The notes: generated by a model not told the origin, from the letters alone. DNA of 64,000 bases from an uncultured Clostridia bacterium (GCA_944382875.1 CALWNQ010000013.1:1-64000), one strand, 5' to 3'. Counted from the first letter of the stretch, positions 7,592-17,138 are shown. Translations and numbers: made by a program.

Positions 7592-9132
7592 GAATGGCTG
7601 ATTTTCGGGAAGCGCCTTCGATTGTGCGGGTGCAGACCGGTTCCGGATGGCAGACAATGGAGCTGCACGGGGAAAAATACCGGTATGCCGATATCGCAGT
7701 TTGGCTCCAGAATGATGCGCTCTATGTTTCAGCGGGGCAACCGGTGTTCCGGGTGGAACTGAGCTGGCCACAAGAACTGGACCGGCCGGTGAAAATTCTC
7801 GGCGACCACTGGGAACGCGGCTATGGCGATCTCGAATGGAGGGGGATTGTACCGGAACGAGTTCTGCCGTGGTACACCCTGGTATACGATGGCGAGTTGG
7901 TCTATGGCTACGGTGTAAAAACGGGGCCGAATGCTTTTGTCAGCTTCCGGGAGGAGCAGAAAAAATTGATCCTGAGTGCTGACCTTCGTGCTGGTACCGA
8001 TGGTGTGGAGCTGGATGGAAAAACTCTCTGCGCCTGCGAGTTGGTACAGATGGTCAGTTCCGAGCGTCCGTTTGCGGCAGCGCGGGCTTTCTGCGCCCAA
8101 ATGTGTGAGTATCCGGTGCTTCCTGCGCAGCCTGTATACGGCGGAAATGACTGGTACACTGCCTATGGGCACAATTCGGACGAGCTGATTATGGAACACG
8201 CCAAATGGGTGGCAGACTGGGCTGATGGCAATGAAAACCGCCCCTTTATGGTGGTGGACGACGGTTGGCAGGAATGCCGCTGGGGAAATAACGACTGCAA
8301 TGGCGGTCCTTGGGATTCTTCCAACTATAAGTTCCCCGCCGGAATGGCCGATCTGACTAGTCGGATCAAGGCAGAAGGTGTCAAACCCGGCATTTGGTTC
8401 CGTCCGCTTCTGACCATGCGGGATGTGCCGATGGAGTGGAAGTTAAAAATTGCGGATGGCGGCACCGTGCTGGATCCCAGCCGCGACGATGTGCTGGAGA
8501 TTGTCCGCGCCGATATCCACCGGCTGGCCGAATGGGGCTTTGAGCTGGTCAAGCACGATTTCTCCACCTATGACATCTTTGGCAGATGGGGCGCTTGGAT
8601 GGAGGATGACCTGACCAATGGTGGCTGGCATTTTTCGCGTCGGGACTTGACTACTGCACAGGTGATTCGCCGGCTTTATACGGTTTTACGCGAGGGAGCG
8701 GGGAATATTTCCATCATTGGCTGCAACACGGTTGGTCATCTTGCTGCCGGAATCTTTGACATCCAGCGCTGCGGTGATGATACCAGTGGTCGTGACTGGC
8801 TCCGCACCCGCAAGATGGGCATCAACACGGTTGCGTTTCGGATGCCGCAGCAGGGGACTTTTTTTGCGGCGGACGGCGACTGTGTGGGGCTGACAACTGC
8901 GGTGAGCTGGGAAAAGAACCGTCAGTGGCTCGCTTTGTTGGCTGAAAGCGGAACACCGCTCTTTGTGTCGGCGGAAAAGGCTGCAATCGGTGCAGAACAG
9001 AAAAAGGCGCTGAAAGAGGCGTTTGCCAAGGCAGCACAGCCCATTGAGCCGGGAGAACCGCTGGATTGGCTCTACAATCGCTGTCCGTCCCGATGGATGC
9101 TCAACGGCAAGCTGATGGAATTTGATTGGTAA
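7588..9132 (+). CDS. GH-D clan (GH36/GH27-like) glycosidase, putative alpha-galactosidase
   Basis: A 514-residue protein with a beta-sandwich N-terminal part and a TIM barrel of clan GH-D. Visible motifs are NDWYTAYG, MVVDDGWQE, GIWFRPL, and the nucleophile strand WGFELVKHDFS (KxD as in the KWD of alpha-galactosidases). The late motif Q-R-C-G-D-D-T-S-G-R-D-W holds the likely acid/base Asp. It is shorter than bacterial GH36 tetramers (about 720 residues), closer to GH27-like and plant raffinose-synthase-like subgroups. No signal peptide. It overlaps ppa by 4 bases. Substrate specificity beyond an alpha-glycoside is not resolved. Confidence 0.82.
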   Translation: MRMADFREAPSIVRVQTGSGWQTMELHGEKYRYADIAVWLQNDALYVSAGQPVFRVELSWPQELDRPVKILGDHWERGYGDLEWRGIVPERVLPWYTLVYDGELVYGYGVKTGPNAFVSFREEQKKLILSADLRAGTDGVELDGKTLCACELVQMVSSERPFAAARAFCAQMCEYPVLPAQPVYGGNDWYTAYGHNSDELIMEHAKWVADWADGNENRPFMVVDDGWQECRWGNNDCNGGPWDSSNYKFPAGMADLTSRIKAEGVKPGIWFRPLLTMRDVPMEWKLKIADGGTVLDPSRDDVLEIVRADIHRLAEWGFELVKHDFSTYDIFGRWGAWMEDDLTNGGWHFSRRDLTTAQVIRRLYTVLREGAGNISIIGCNTVGHLAAGIFDIQRCGDDTSGRDWLRTRKMGINTVAFRMPQQGTFFAADGDCVGLTTAVSWEKNRQWLALLAESGTPLFVSAEKAAIGAEQKKALKEAFAKAAQPIEPGEPLDWLYNRCPSRWMLNGKLMEFDW

Positions 9133-9305
9133 ATTTTCGGAATATCCGTCGGAAAGGCGGTGAGTCTCTGTGATGGGAATTATGCGAGATAACTGCTCGG
9201 TGCAGTCGTAAATCTGGCAGCAGATTGTATCGAGCCTATTTTCATCGTGCTGTCAGTTGGCTGCACCTGTTTTGAAAGAAAATAATCAAGACAGGAGTAG
9301 TTATC

Positions 9306-10070
9306 ATGAATGAAAAGGAACTGTTGTATTACTGGAAAGAAGTAGAGCGTGCCGCGCATATCCGGGGATGGGATTTTTCCCCCATCGAAGGCCGGTATAC
9401 CGAAGAAACGGATTTACCGTGGAATTATCGGGATGTCATATGGCATTACCTTCGACCGGAGATGAAGCTATTGGATTTGGATACCGGCGGGGGAGAGTTT
9501 TTGTTGTCGCTTCATCATCCGTATGTTCATACGAGTGCAACCGAAGCGTATCCGCCGAATGTTCAGCTATGCAACAAAACGCTGCTTCCGCTTGGGATTG
9601 ATTTCCGTCCCGGCGATGCAAATGAGGTCCTTCCCTTTGCGGATAGCACCTTTGATATTGTTATCAATCGTCACGGCGATTTTTGTGTGGAAGAAATCCG
9701 CCGTGTACTGAAAAACGGTGGCCTTTTTATTACCGAGCAGGTAGGCGCTGAGAATGACCGGGAACTGGTGGAGCTTTTGCTGGGAAAAATGGAACTCCCG
9801 TTTCCCGAACAATACCTTGAAAAGGTTTGGAAACGGTTTTGTGATGCCGGATTTGAAATTTTGGATGCACAGGAATGTTTCCGTCCCATAAAATTCTTTG
9901 ATGTGGGAGCGCTTGTCTGGTTTGCCCGCATTATCGAGTGGGAGTTTATCGGCTTTTCGGTGGATGACTGTCGGGAAAGATTGCTGGATGCACAGCGTAT
10001 TCTGGAACAGAACGGATGCATCGAAGGCCGGATTCATCGGTATTTGTTGGTGGCTGCAAAAACAGAATAA
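9306..10070 (+). CDS. Class I SAM-dependent methyltransferase
   Basis: A 254-residue Rossmann-fold methyltransferase. Motif I is KLLDLDTGGGEFLLSL, motif II the acidic TSATEAY, and the post-I region reads LPFADSTFDIVINRHGDF; LKNGGLFITEQVG is motif III-like. It is similar to UbiE/COQ5-like enzymes of unknown substrate. RBS ACAGGAG precedes the ATG. It stands alone between the glycosidase (gap 173 bp, with no feature I recognise) and a terminator shared with the convergent cardiolipin synthase gene. Confidence 0.88.
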   Translation: MNEKELLYYWKEVERAAHIRGWDFSPIEGRYTEETDLPWNYRDVIWHYLRPEMKLLDLDTGGGEFLLSLHHPYVHTSATEAYPPNVQLCNKTLLPLGIDFRPGDANEVLPFADSTFDIVINRHGDFCVEEIRRVLKNGGLFITEQVGAENDRELVELLLGKMELPFPEQYLEKVWKRFCDAGFEILDAQECFRPIKFFDVGALVWFARIIEWEFIGFSVDDCRERLLDAQRILEQNGCIEGRIHRYLLVAAKTE

Positions 10071-10076
10071 TAGGAA

Positions 10077-10112
10077 AAAACAGCCGCGACTGTAAAGCCG
10101 TGGCTGTTTTTC
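10077..10112. terminator. Bidirectional terminator between methyltransferase and cls
   Basis: AAAACAGCC...GGCTGTTTT stem between two convergent genes, with A and T runs on both sides. Confidence 0.8.
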
Positions 10113-10124
10113 TATTCTCCTATT

Positions 10125-11645
10125 TTACATCAGGGGGGAGAAGAGCCGCAGGAATCCGCGCACCGGAACCCGATACCAAGGGATTTTGCAATCTTCCAGC
10201 CGGATTTTGGTAGAGACGGCGAGAATCTGTTCAAAGTCTTGTTCCATGCTCTGGATAGCGCTGCACTGGTAGAGCCAGGTTCCACATTCAAAGTGGAGAT
10301 AGAAACTGCGAAAATCAAAGTTAACCGTGCCGATAACCGCATATTTGCCGTCCGCGACGGCGATTTTGGAATGAAGAAAGCCGGGTGTGTATTCATAAAT
10401 TTCTACTCCGGCTTCGATCAGCTGACGGTAGTTCGCGCGCGTTACCTCGTGGACATACCATTTGTCCGGGATGTGCGGAGTGACAATTTGGATCTGAATA
10501 CCGCTTTTTGCGGCAAGGCAAAGGGTTGTCGTCATTTCGTGGTCGAGGATGAGATACGGCGTTTGGATATGAACATTTTCTGTTGCCGACTGGATCAGAT
10601 TGCGGTAGATGTTTTCACCGGTCAGTTCGTCATCGACAGGGTTGTCCGCAAAAGGTTGGACAAAGCCATCCCGGCTGTAGAACTGCCGGGGTGGAGCATA
10701 TCGTTCGTAGGCTTCCTTTTGGCCGGTCAGTGCTTCCCAAACCTGCAGGAACATGACGGTAAGGTTCCATACACCTTCACCTTGAAGCAAAATGGAAGCG
10801 TCTTTCCAATGACCATGGATTTTTTTCACATTGATATATTCATCGGCCAGATTGATGCCGCCGGTAAAGCCGACATTCCCGTCGATGACACAGATTTTCC
10901 GATGGTCGCGGTCGTTCATCAGGATGTCCAAAGCCGGACGGAACGGGTTGAAGACAGCAACTTGGATCCCCATTTCCCGCAGAGTTTGGTCCGAACGAGG
11001 CGGTAAAGTTTGGATGCAGCCCATATCGTCGTAAATCAGCCGGACATCCACCCCTTCTTTTACTTTTTCTGTGAGGATTTTTAAAACCGAATCCCACATG
11101 ATACCCGGTTCAATGATAAAATATTCCAGAAAGATAAATTTCTTTGCTTTTTCAAGCTCCCGGCAGAGTGCTTTGAGTTTTTCTTCGCCAGGGGAAAGAT
11201 AGGTGGTAGCCGTGTTGCCGAAAATGGGATAGTGAGCGGTATTCCGAATGTAATGCGATTGACGTTCGGCAGCGGGATCGGCCGCAATCTCTTCCAAAAC
11301 AGCCGGATTTTGCGCGGAGAGCGGTTGGGAACGATCGATGAGATCCCTTACATCCATCCGGAGTTTGTGGGAAATGTTGTGGTTGCTGAAGATCAGATAA
11401 AGAATACCTCCAAAAACAGGGACCGCAAGAATCGGGATGATCCAGGCGAGTTTGTACATAGGGTTGTCCCGTTTGGAAAGGATGTAAAAGACCAGTATCC
11501 AGCTGAGTGCCACCATTGCGATATAGCAATAAAAAGAGTAATTTTGCAGAAGAGTGAGTAAAAATATTAAGACTGCCAGTTGGAGCAGGATTAGAACACT
11601 GACGACAACCAGTCGGGAGGTCAGAAATTTTAGGATTTTTTTCAT
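10125..11645 (-). CDS. cls: Cardiolipin synthase (phospholipase D family)
   Basis: A 506-residue membrane enzyme that joins two phosphatidylglycerol molecules to cardiolipin plus glycerol. Two N-terminal membrane helices (about 13-33 and 37-56) and a third hydrophobic stretch (67-86) precede two PLD domains. The HKD motifs are H-R-K-I-C-V-I-D (248-255) and H-S-K-I-A-V-A-D (425-432), each followed by the expected Gly-Ser/Asn segment. The start at 11645 gives the usual length; an upstream extension would run through the terminator of the next gene. Confidence 0.95.
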   Translation of the reverse strand: MKKILKFLTSRLVVVSVLILLQLAVLIFLLTLLQNYSFYCYIAMVALSWILVFYILSKRDNPMYKLAWIIPILAVPVFGGILYLIFSNHNISHKLRMDVRDLIDRSQPLSAQNPAVLEEIAADPAAERQSHYIRNTAHYPIFGNTATTYLSPGEEKLKALCRELEKAKKFIFLEYFIIEPGIMWDSVLKILTEKVKEGVDVRLIYDDMGCIQTLPPRSDQTLREMGIQVAVFNPFRPALDILMNDRDHRKICVIDGNVGFTGGINLADEYINVKKIHGHWKDASILLQGEGVWNLTVMFLQVWEALTGQKEAYERYAPPRQFYSRDGFVQPFADNPVDDELTGENIYRNLIQSATENVHIQTPYLILDHEMTTTLCLAAKSGIQIQIVTPHIPDKWYVHEVTRANYRQLIEAGVEIYEYTPGFLHSKIAVADGKYAVIGTVNFDFRSFYLHFECGTWLYQCSAIQSMEQDFEQILAVSTKIRLEDCKIPWYRVPVRGFLRLFSPLM

Positions 11646-11662
11646 AGATGCCTCGCTTTTGG

Positions 11663-11691
11663 AAAAAACCGCCCGGGGTTGGGCGGTTTTT
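11663..11691 (-). terminator. Terminator after the 52-residue gene
   Basis: On the minus strand, AAAAACCGCCC, short loop, GGGCGGTTTTTT. It separates the small gene and trxB from cls. Confidence 0.85.
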
Positions 11692-11703
11692 ACGTTTTTC
11701 CGA

Positions 11704-11862
11704 TTACAGCTTGTTTTCCATCTCATATTCCCGCATACGGATAACATCCCGAAGGGGGAGCTCCAGCTTTTGGGAACCGTTTTGACTGGTAATCCGGTAA
11801 TTTGTCAGGGGATTGGTGATGGATTCCGGTGTGATTGTTCGGCGTTTCTTTTTTGAAGACAT
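11704..11862 (-). CDS. Small basic protein of 52 residues, unknown function
   Basis: The ATG at 11862 lies 5 bases after an excellent AAAGGAGGA, and the frame closes with TAA at 11704-11706 before a terminator. The protein starts MSSKKKRRTITPESITNPL and ends MREYEMENKL: a Lys/Arg-rich head, then a short amphipathic region. No membrane segment and no Cys. I do not recognise it. It follows trxB on the same strand with a small GC hairpin (about 11879-11892) between them. RBS, stop and terminator together make it a likely real gene. Confidence 0.7.
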   Translation of the reverse strand: MSSKKKRRTITPESITNPLTNYRITSQNGSQKLELPLRDVIRMREYEMENKL

Positions 11863-11933
11863 GTGCATCCTCCTTTTGCGGCGTTTGCCGCTTTAACAGG
11901 ATGCCCAACTTGTGGTGGGATACTCCCGGAAAA

Positions 11934-12833
11934 TCAGGCCAGGAATTTTGCCGCCTGAACACCTGCAACCGCACCATCAGCTGCAGCGGTTATGAGCTGA
12001 CGCACTTCCTTGGTGCGGACATCGCCTGCTGCGAAAACGCCCGGAATATTGGTTTTACAATCCTCTCCTGCTTTGATATAGCCATTTTCCAATGTAAGTT
12101 GTCCCTCAAATAGTTCGGTGTTGGGATGGAATCCAATGGCGACAAACAATCCGGAAACTGGGAGAACACGGTCTTCTGCACCGGTTGTACTGGCGAGCAG
12201 AAGATTTTCCACATGATCGCCGCCCTGGATTTCTTTTACAGTGTAATTGAGGACCGGGATAATGTTCTCCCGGGCTTTCATCGCATTGAGATTGGCCGCA
12301 TCAGCCCGAAAGCCTTCTCGTCTGTGAATGAGATAAACTTTTTCACAGTTGTTGGAAAGAAAGAGCGCGTCCTCCAGCGCCGTATTTCCGCCGCCATTGA
12401 CCGCAACGGTTTTTCCGCGGAAAAACATTCCGTCGCAGGTGGCGCAATAGGAAACACCCCGCCCGCTAAACTCCTCTTCGCCGGGACAACCCAGCTTGCG
12501 GTGAGATGCGCCGGTTGCAATGATCACACTGCGGCATTCGATGGTTTCGGTATCTGTAAACAGCTTTTTAACAGGACCGGAAAGATCACAGCCGGTCAGA
12601 GTGACCGTTTCCGGTTCCACATGAAACTTGGATGCGTGCTCAAACATTTTCATGGCAAAATTTGCGCCGGAAATTCCCGGTAATCCGGGATAATTATCTA
12701 CATCGGGCGTATAGACGATTTGTCCGCCGAATATGCTGTTTTCCAGCAATCTTACCGAAAGGCCGGCTCGGACTGCGTAAATTGCGGCGGAAAACCCGGC
12801 TGTTCCGGCACCGATAATGCAGACATCTGTCAT
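11934..12833 (-). CDS. trxB: Thioredoxin reductase (NADPH, FAD)
   Basis: A 299-residue two-dinucleotide-domain flavoprotein that passes electrons from NADPH to thioredoxin. The FAD site is GAGTAGFSAAIYA (8-20). The redox pair is C-A-T-C at 130-133. The NADPH domain has GGGNTALEDA (147-156) and HRREGFRA, whose basic residues favour NADPH. The FAD-binding end is GVFAAGDVR. Its partner thioredoxin gene lies 7 kb away, also on the minus strand, so the pair are not in one operon. Confidence 0.94.
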   Translation of the reverse strand: MTDVCIIGAGTAGFSAAIYAVRAGLSVRLLENSIFGGQIVYTPDVDNYPGLPGISGANFAMKMFEHASKFHVEPETVTLTGCDLSGPVKKLFTDTETIECRSVIIATGASHRKLGCPGEEEFSGRGVSYCATCDGMFFRGKTVAVNGGGNTALEDALFLSNNCEKVYLIHRREGFRADAANLNAMKARENIIPVLNYTVKEIQGGDHVENLLLASTTGAEDRVLPVSGLFVAIGFHPNTELFEGQLTLENGYIKAGEDCKTNIPGVFAAGDVRTKEVRQLITAAADGAVAGVQAAKFLA

Positions 12834-12869
12834 GAAATCATCTCCTTATGGCAATTTACTATCCATATT

Positions 12870-12898
12870 ATGATACCACAAATGCGGCGAAACTACAA
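12870..12898 (-). promoter_or_regulatory. Promoter for trxB
   Basis: Minus strand TTGTAG (12893-12898), a 17-bp spacer, then TATCAT (12870-12875), about 35 bp before the trxB start. Confidence 0.6.
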
Positions 12899-12946
12899 CT
12901 CTGGTTCGGCAAATTTGAAAAAAATCGGAAAAAGTACAAAAAATGC

Positions 12947-12975
12947 ATGACAATTCCTGCAAAAGGTGCTATACT
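12947..12975 (+). promoter_or_regulatory. Promoter for the DUF1015 gene
   Basis: ATGACA (12947-12952), a 17-bp spacer, then TATACT (12970-12975). Confidence 0.65.
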
Positions 12976-13016
12976 ATACCTGTTATTGGCCGTTAGTACC
13001 AGAAAGGACGAATATC

Positions 13017-14276
13017 ATGTCAAACATTGGATTTCAACCGGGCGAAATTCTGCTGCCGGAGTGCGACTTGGGAAAATGGAGCGTTGTTGCGTGCGATCAG
13101 TTCACCTCCCAGCCGGAATATTGGCACCAGGTGGCGGAACAGACAGCCGGACACCCTTCTGCTGCTGATTTGATCTTTCCGGAAGCGTTTCTGGAAAAGA
13201 TAGATTTTAATGAAAAAATCGCGCAGATCAATGCCTTTATGGAAAAGGATTTGAAAAAGAACTTGTTCCGCAGTTATCCGGATTCAATTTTTTATGTGGA
13301 GAGGACACTGCACGATGGTTCAGTGCGAAAAGGGCTTTTGGGACTTTTGGATCTGGAGCAGTATGATTACCGTAAAGGCTCCGGTTCGCTGGTCCGGGCA
13401 ACCGAAGGGACTGTACTGGCTCGAATTCCGGCCAGAGTGAAGATCAGGGAGCACGCCCCGTTGGAGCTTCCGCATGTTCTGGTGTTGCTCGATGATGCGG
13501 AAAAGACTGTAATTGAGCCGATTGCCGGACAAAAAGACAGCTTTCAGAAACTTTATGATTTTGATCTGATGATGGGCGGCGGACATCTGCGCGGATGGCT
13601 GGTGGAAAAGGGCATGTACGCGGTAATCGAGGATGCGCTGCGTTCGCTCGCTGATCCGGCCGCGTTTGCAGAGCGGTATCAGGCGCCGGACGCACCGGTA
13701 CTGCTGTATGCTGTCGGCGATGGCAACCATTCACTGGCAGCGGCGCGGGAATGCTGGGAAAACATCCGGGATTTTCTCTCGCCGGAAGAACAGAAAACCC
13801 ACCCCGCACGGTTCGCGCTGGTCGAACTGAACAATCTCCACGATCCCTCTTTAAAGTTTGAGGCGATCCATCGTGCGGTGTCGGTCCCGGATCCGGATGG
13901 GATGATCGAAGAGCTCAAAGAATATGCCGCTTCCTGCAAGGGAAATGGCAAACCGCAGCGCTTCCGGATTGTGACAGCGGCCGGGGAACGGGAAATCGTC
14001 ATTGAACATCCGAATCGCACCTTGACAGTAGGCAGTGTACAGGAATTCCTGGATGATTATCTGGACAGGTGGCCGGGTAAAGTTGACTATATTCACGGGG
14101 ATGATGTTTTGCGGAGCCTGGCACAGAAAGGCGCGGTTGGGATTCTGCTTCCTGCCATGGAAAAAGAGGATTTGTTCCGCACTGTGATCCACGAAGGCGC
14201 ACTTCCGCGCAAAACATTTTCAATGGGGGACGCCTGCGACAAACGATACTATCTGGAATGCAGAAAAATTCGGTAA
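13017..14276 (+). CDS. DUF1015 family protein
   Basis: A 419-residue protein of the DUF1015 family, common in clostridia and thermophiles. The conserved N-terminus reads GEILLPECDLGKWSVVACDQ (26-residue region), and the central part contains the family's YAVGDGNHSLAAA segment with its invariant GDGNHR/S-like motif, plus ALVELNNLHDPSL. The biochemical role is not established; a link to D-3-phosphoglycerate/serine metabolism has been suggested by annotation only. The start at 13017 follows AGAAAGGAC. It is a single-gene unit with its own promoter and terminator. Confidence 0.88.
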   Translation: MSNIGFQPGEILLPECDLGKWSVVACDQFTSQPEYWHQVAEQTAGHPSAADLIFPEAFLEKIDFNEKIAQINAFMEKDLKKNLFRSYPDSIFYVERTLHDGSVRKGLLGLLDLEQYDYRKGSGSLVRATEGTVLARIPARVKIREHAPLELPHVLVLLDDAEKTVIEPIAGQKDSFQKLYDFDLMMGGGHLRGWLVEKGMYAVIEDALRSLADPAAFAERYQAPDAPVLLYAVGDGNHSLAAARECWENIRDFLSPEEQKTHPARFALVELNNLHDPSLKFEAIHRAVSVPDPDGMIEELKEYAASCKGNGKPQRFRIVTAAGEREIVIEHPNRTLTVGSVQEFLDDYLDRWPGKVDYIHGDDVLRSLAQKGAVGILLPAMEKEDLFRTVIHEGALPRKTFSMGDACDKRYYLECRKIR

Positions 14277-14278
14277 AG

Positions 14279-14316
14279 AAAAACTCCTTTTCAGTTTGCT
14301 GAAAGGGAGTTTTTTT
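14279..14316 (+). terminator. Terminator after DUF1015 gene
   Basis: AAACTCC/CTTTTCAG stem with TTTG loop, then GGGAGTTTTTTT. Confidence 0.9.
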
Positions 14317-14408
14317 GTGGTAAACCGGTAATGATAACAAACCGCGGTTCATAGGATTGTAAATTTGAACAAAATTTGTATAATAATGAATCATTTCGGA
14401 TCTTCAAC

Positions 14409-14437
14409 TTGCAAAACGGCAAAAAATCTGCTATAAT
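14409..14437 (+). promoter_or_regulatory. Promoter for putP
   Basis: TTGCAA (14409-14414), a 17-bp spacer, then TATAAT (14432-14437). A second TATAAT at 14379-14384 with TTGTAA at 14357-14362 could be a tandem promoter. Confidence 0.75.
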
Positions 14438-14479
14438 GAATTTTACATATTATCACTTTACTGTGAAAGAAGGAATTCT

Positions 14480-16009
14480 ATGCCAACTCTGATGTCATTC
14501 TCTGAAATGATCACCGTAATTGTAATTTTTGTTCTGTATCTCGGCGTAATGCTTGGGATTGGTTTTTATTTCTATAATAAAAACAAGAATGTATCCGACT
14601 ATATGCTGGGCGGGCGCAGCTTGAATCCCTGGGTAGCGGCGCTGTCAGCACAGGCTTCGGATATGTCCGGCTGGCTGCTGCTTGGACTTCCCGGAACGGC
14701 ATATCTTCTGTTCCAGGGAACTTCGGAAGCGATTTGGACTGCTATTGGCTTAGCACTCGGCACCTACCTAAACTGGCTGATTGTGGCGAAACGTCTCCGT
14801 AAATATACGATCACTGCTGGGGATTCCATCACATTGCCGGACTTCTTTAAAAATCGTTTCCATGATAAAAGCAACGTCCTGAAAGTGATTTCTGCAATTT
14901 TTGTGTTGATCTTCTTCCTATTTTACACCGCATCTATGTTTTCAGCTGGCGCAAAGCTGTTTACCTCTGTTTTCGGAATGAGCTATGGTTCTGCGCTTCT
15001 TCTGGGTGTTTTCATTATCGTATCGTATACATTCCTGGGAGGATTTCTGGCCGTTTGCTGGACCGATATGATCCAGGGTATCTTGATGTTTGCTGCGCTG
15101 ATTATCGCACCGATTGTGGCGTTTAATCGGATGGGCGGCAGTGAAGGGGTACAAGCTGCGTTAGCCTCAGTGCCGGAAGCATTTCATCTTCTTCCGCAGA
15201 CTGCTGCCGGAACATTGAATGTGGCGCTGCTTGTTTCTTCTCTCGCGTGGGGACTGGGATATTTTGGACAGCCGCATATTCTGCCCCGCTTTATGGCAAT
15301 CCGGAGTGACAAAGAAATCCGTCCAGCCAGAATTATTGCAATGGTTTGGGTACTGATCAGCCTTGCTGCTGCGATTGTTGTGGGTGTAACGGGCGCGCTT
15401 CTTTTCCCGGAACTTGCTGACCCGGAACAGGTTTTTATCCAGATGACTATCTCGCTCTTTCCGCCGATTGTGACCGGTATTCTTCTGACTGCGATTCTGG
15501 CTGCGATTATGTCTACGGCAGACAGTCAGCTGTTGGTAACTTCTTCCGCTGTTGCCAATGATATTTTCAAAGGCGTGATGAAAAAGGACGCTTCCGAAAA
15601 GCAGGTTCTCTGGTTCAGCCGGATTACTGTTATTGTAGTTTCCATTATCGCCGCACTGATGGTCAGTGTTCCAGATGCGGCGGAAGGAACTTTTATGTAT
15701 CTAATTAACCAGTCGGTCTTTAAGCTGGTGGCATTTGCCTGGGCTGGATTTGGCGCGGCATTTGGCCCCATCATTCTGTTCAGCCTTTTCTGGAAGCGAA
15801 CCACCAAACAAGGTGCCCTTTGGGGAATCATTGCAGGCGGAGTATCCTCCTGTCTCTGGTGGGTGATGCAGGGCGGCATTTGGGATATTTACGAAATCCT
15901 GCCGGGTTTTATCATTTCTTCGATTGTAATTGTTGTGGTAAGTCTTTGCACACCGCTGCCAAAAGAGGTTGCAGATGAGTTTGATAAAGTCAAGGAAGTA
16001 AAACTTTAA
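14480..16009 (+). CDS. putP: Sodium/proline symporter
   Basis: A 509-residue member of the sodium:solute symporter family with about 13 membrane helices. The region VSDYMLGGRSLNPWVAALSAQASDMSGWLLLG matches PutP, where the Ser/Asp residues of helix II contribute the sodium and proline sites. A later segment with GYFGQPHILPRFMAI is also PutP-like. It imports proline as nutrient or osmolyte. It is a single-gene unit; RBS AGAAGGAAT precedes the ATG. Confidence 0.93.
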   Translation: MPTLMSFSEMITVIVIFVLYLGVMLGIGFYFYNKNKNVSDYMLGGRSLNPWVAALSAQASDMSGWLLLGLPGTAYLLFQGTSEAIWTAIGLALGTYLNWLIVAKRLRKYTITAGDSITLPDFFKNRFHDKSNVLKVISAIFVLIFFLFYTASMFSAGAKLFTSVFGMSYGSALLLGVFIIVSYTFLGGFLAVCWTDMIQGILMFAALIIAPIVAFNRMGGSEGVQAALASVPEAFHLLPQTAAGTLNVALLVSSLAWGLGYFGQPHILPRFMAIRSDKEIRPARIIAMVWVLISLAAAIVVGVTGALLFPELADPEQVFIQMTISLFPPIVTGILLTAILAAIMSTADSQLLVTSSAVANDIFKGVMKKDASEKQVLWFSRITVIVVSIIAALMVSVPDAAEGTFMYLINQSVFKLVAFAWAGFGAAFGPIILFSLFWKRTTKQGALWGIIAGGVSSCLWWVMQGGIWDIYEILPGFIISSIVIVVVSLCTPLPKEVADEFDKVKEVKL

Positions 16010-16011
16010 GA

Positions 16012-16047
16012 ACAAATCTCCGCAGGAAACTGCGGAGATTTGTTATA
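16012..16047 (+). terminator. Terminator after putP
   Basis: Perfect 14-bp stem ACAAATCTCCGCAG / CTGCGGAGATTTGT with GAAA tetraloop, then a T-rich tail. Confidence 0.85.
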
Positions 16048-16161
16048 TTGCACAAAAAAAATGAATTATAATGTAAAATTCACAATTTACAGCGGATGTT
16101 CTTATTTTCTTCACAAAAACTTTGTATAATGAAAGAAAATTTTGTTTTGGAGGATCTTAAT

Positions 16162-17121
16162 ATGGATATTCCACAGCTGCAGCAATCTGCCGGCACTCTA
16201 TGTGAAAACCTGTCCCGTGTGATTTTTGGCAAAGAGGAACTGATCCGCAAAGTTGTTTTATCTCTTCTTTGCGGCGGACATATCTTACTGGAGGATATGC
16301 CGGGTACCGGAAAAACTACCCTTGCAAAAGCATTGGCAAAATCCATCCGTTGTAATTTTAAGCGGGTGCAGTTTACTCCTGACCTTTTGCCGTCCGATCT
16401 GACTGGGATTAATTTTTACAATCAGAAAGCAGGCGAGTTTGTTTTTAAAGAGGGTTCGGTTTTTACCAACATTCTGTTGGGCGATGAAATCAACCGTGCA
16501 ACGCCGCGCACCCAGTCAAGTCTCTTGGAATGTATGGAGGAACGGCAGGTTTCGGTGGACGGTGTCACCTATCCACTGCCGGCGCCGTATCTGGTGATTG
16601 CAACCCAGAACCCGATTGAGGTACAGGGGACTTTTCCACTTCCGGAAGCACAGCTTGACCGTTTCTTTTTGAAACTCAAAATGGGATATCCGGGCGCTGC
16701 GTTTGAAACAGATATGCTGACGGGATTTGTAAAAGTACACCCTTTGGAAACATTGGAACCTGTATTGGATGCGGAAACGGTGCTGGATATGCAGAAAACG
16801 GTCAAAGAGGTTGCCGTGAGCCGCAGTATTGCGGAATACATCGTTCGTTTGGCGGAGGCGACCCGTTCTCACGAAAAAATCAAATTGGGTGTCAGCCCCC
16901 GCGGTTCGCTTGCGCTGATGCGTGCGGCTCAGGCTCATGCTGCTATGGCCGGACGGGAATTTGTTCTGCCGGATGATGTCAAGGAGATTCTTCCGGATGT
17001 TTGGGGACACCGGATCCTCTGTAAAGGCTATAATCTGGGGCAGACAACCGATGCTCCCCGCGAGATGCTGCAGATCCTGCTCAAGCAGGTGGATGCACCG
17101 ACCGAACAGGCTTCGCTCTAA
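16162..17121 (+). CDS. MoxR-family AAA+ ATPase
   Basis: A 319-residue AAA+ chaperone-like ATPase of the MoxR group. Walker A is EDMPGTGKTT (45-54), Walker B LLGDEINRA with the following TPRTQSSLLECMEER, and sensor 1 VIATQNPIE. MoxR proteins are thought to help mature or assemble partner complexes, usually with a DUF58 protein encoded next door, as here. The start at 16162 follows TTTTGGAGGAT; an in-frame ATG at 16132 has no good RBS. TATAAT at 16125-16130 is the likely -10 box of the operon. Confidence 0.93.
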   Translation: MDIPQLQQSAGTLCENLSRVIFGKEELIRKVVLSLLCGGHILLEDMPGTGKTTLAKALAKSIRCNFKRVQFTPDLLPSDLTGINFYNQKAGEFVFKEGSVFTNILLGDEINRATPRTQSSLLECMEERQVSVDGVTYPLPAPYLVIATQNPIEVQGTFPLPEAQLDRFFLKLKMGYPGAAFETDMLTGFVKVHPLETLEPVLDAETVLDMQKTVKEVAVSRSIAEYIVRLAEATRSHEKIKLGVSPRGSLALMRAAQAHAAMAGREFVLPDDVKEILPDVWGHRILCKGYNLGQTTDAPREMLQILLKQVDAPTEQASL

Positions 17122-17138
17122 CCGGAAAGGGGATTTGT

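Noticed and set aside
9133-9305. Possible small RNA or gene in the 173-bp gap after the GH36-like gene
   Set aside because: No promoter, stable terminator or RBS-linked frame could be seen.
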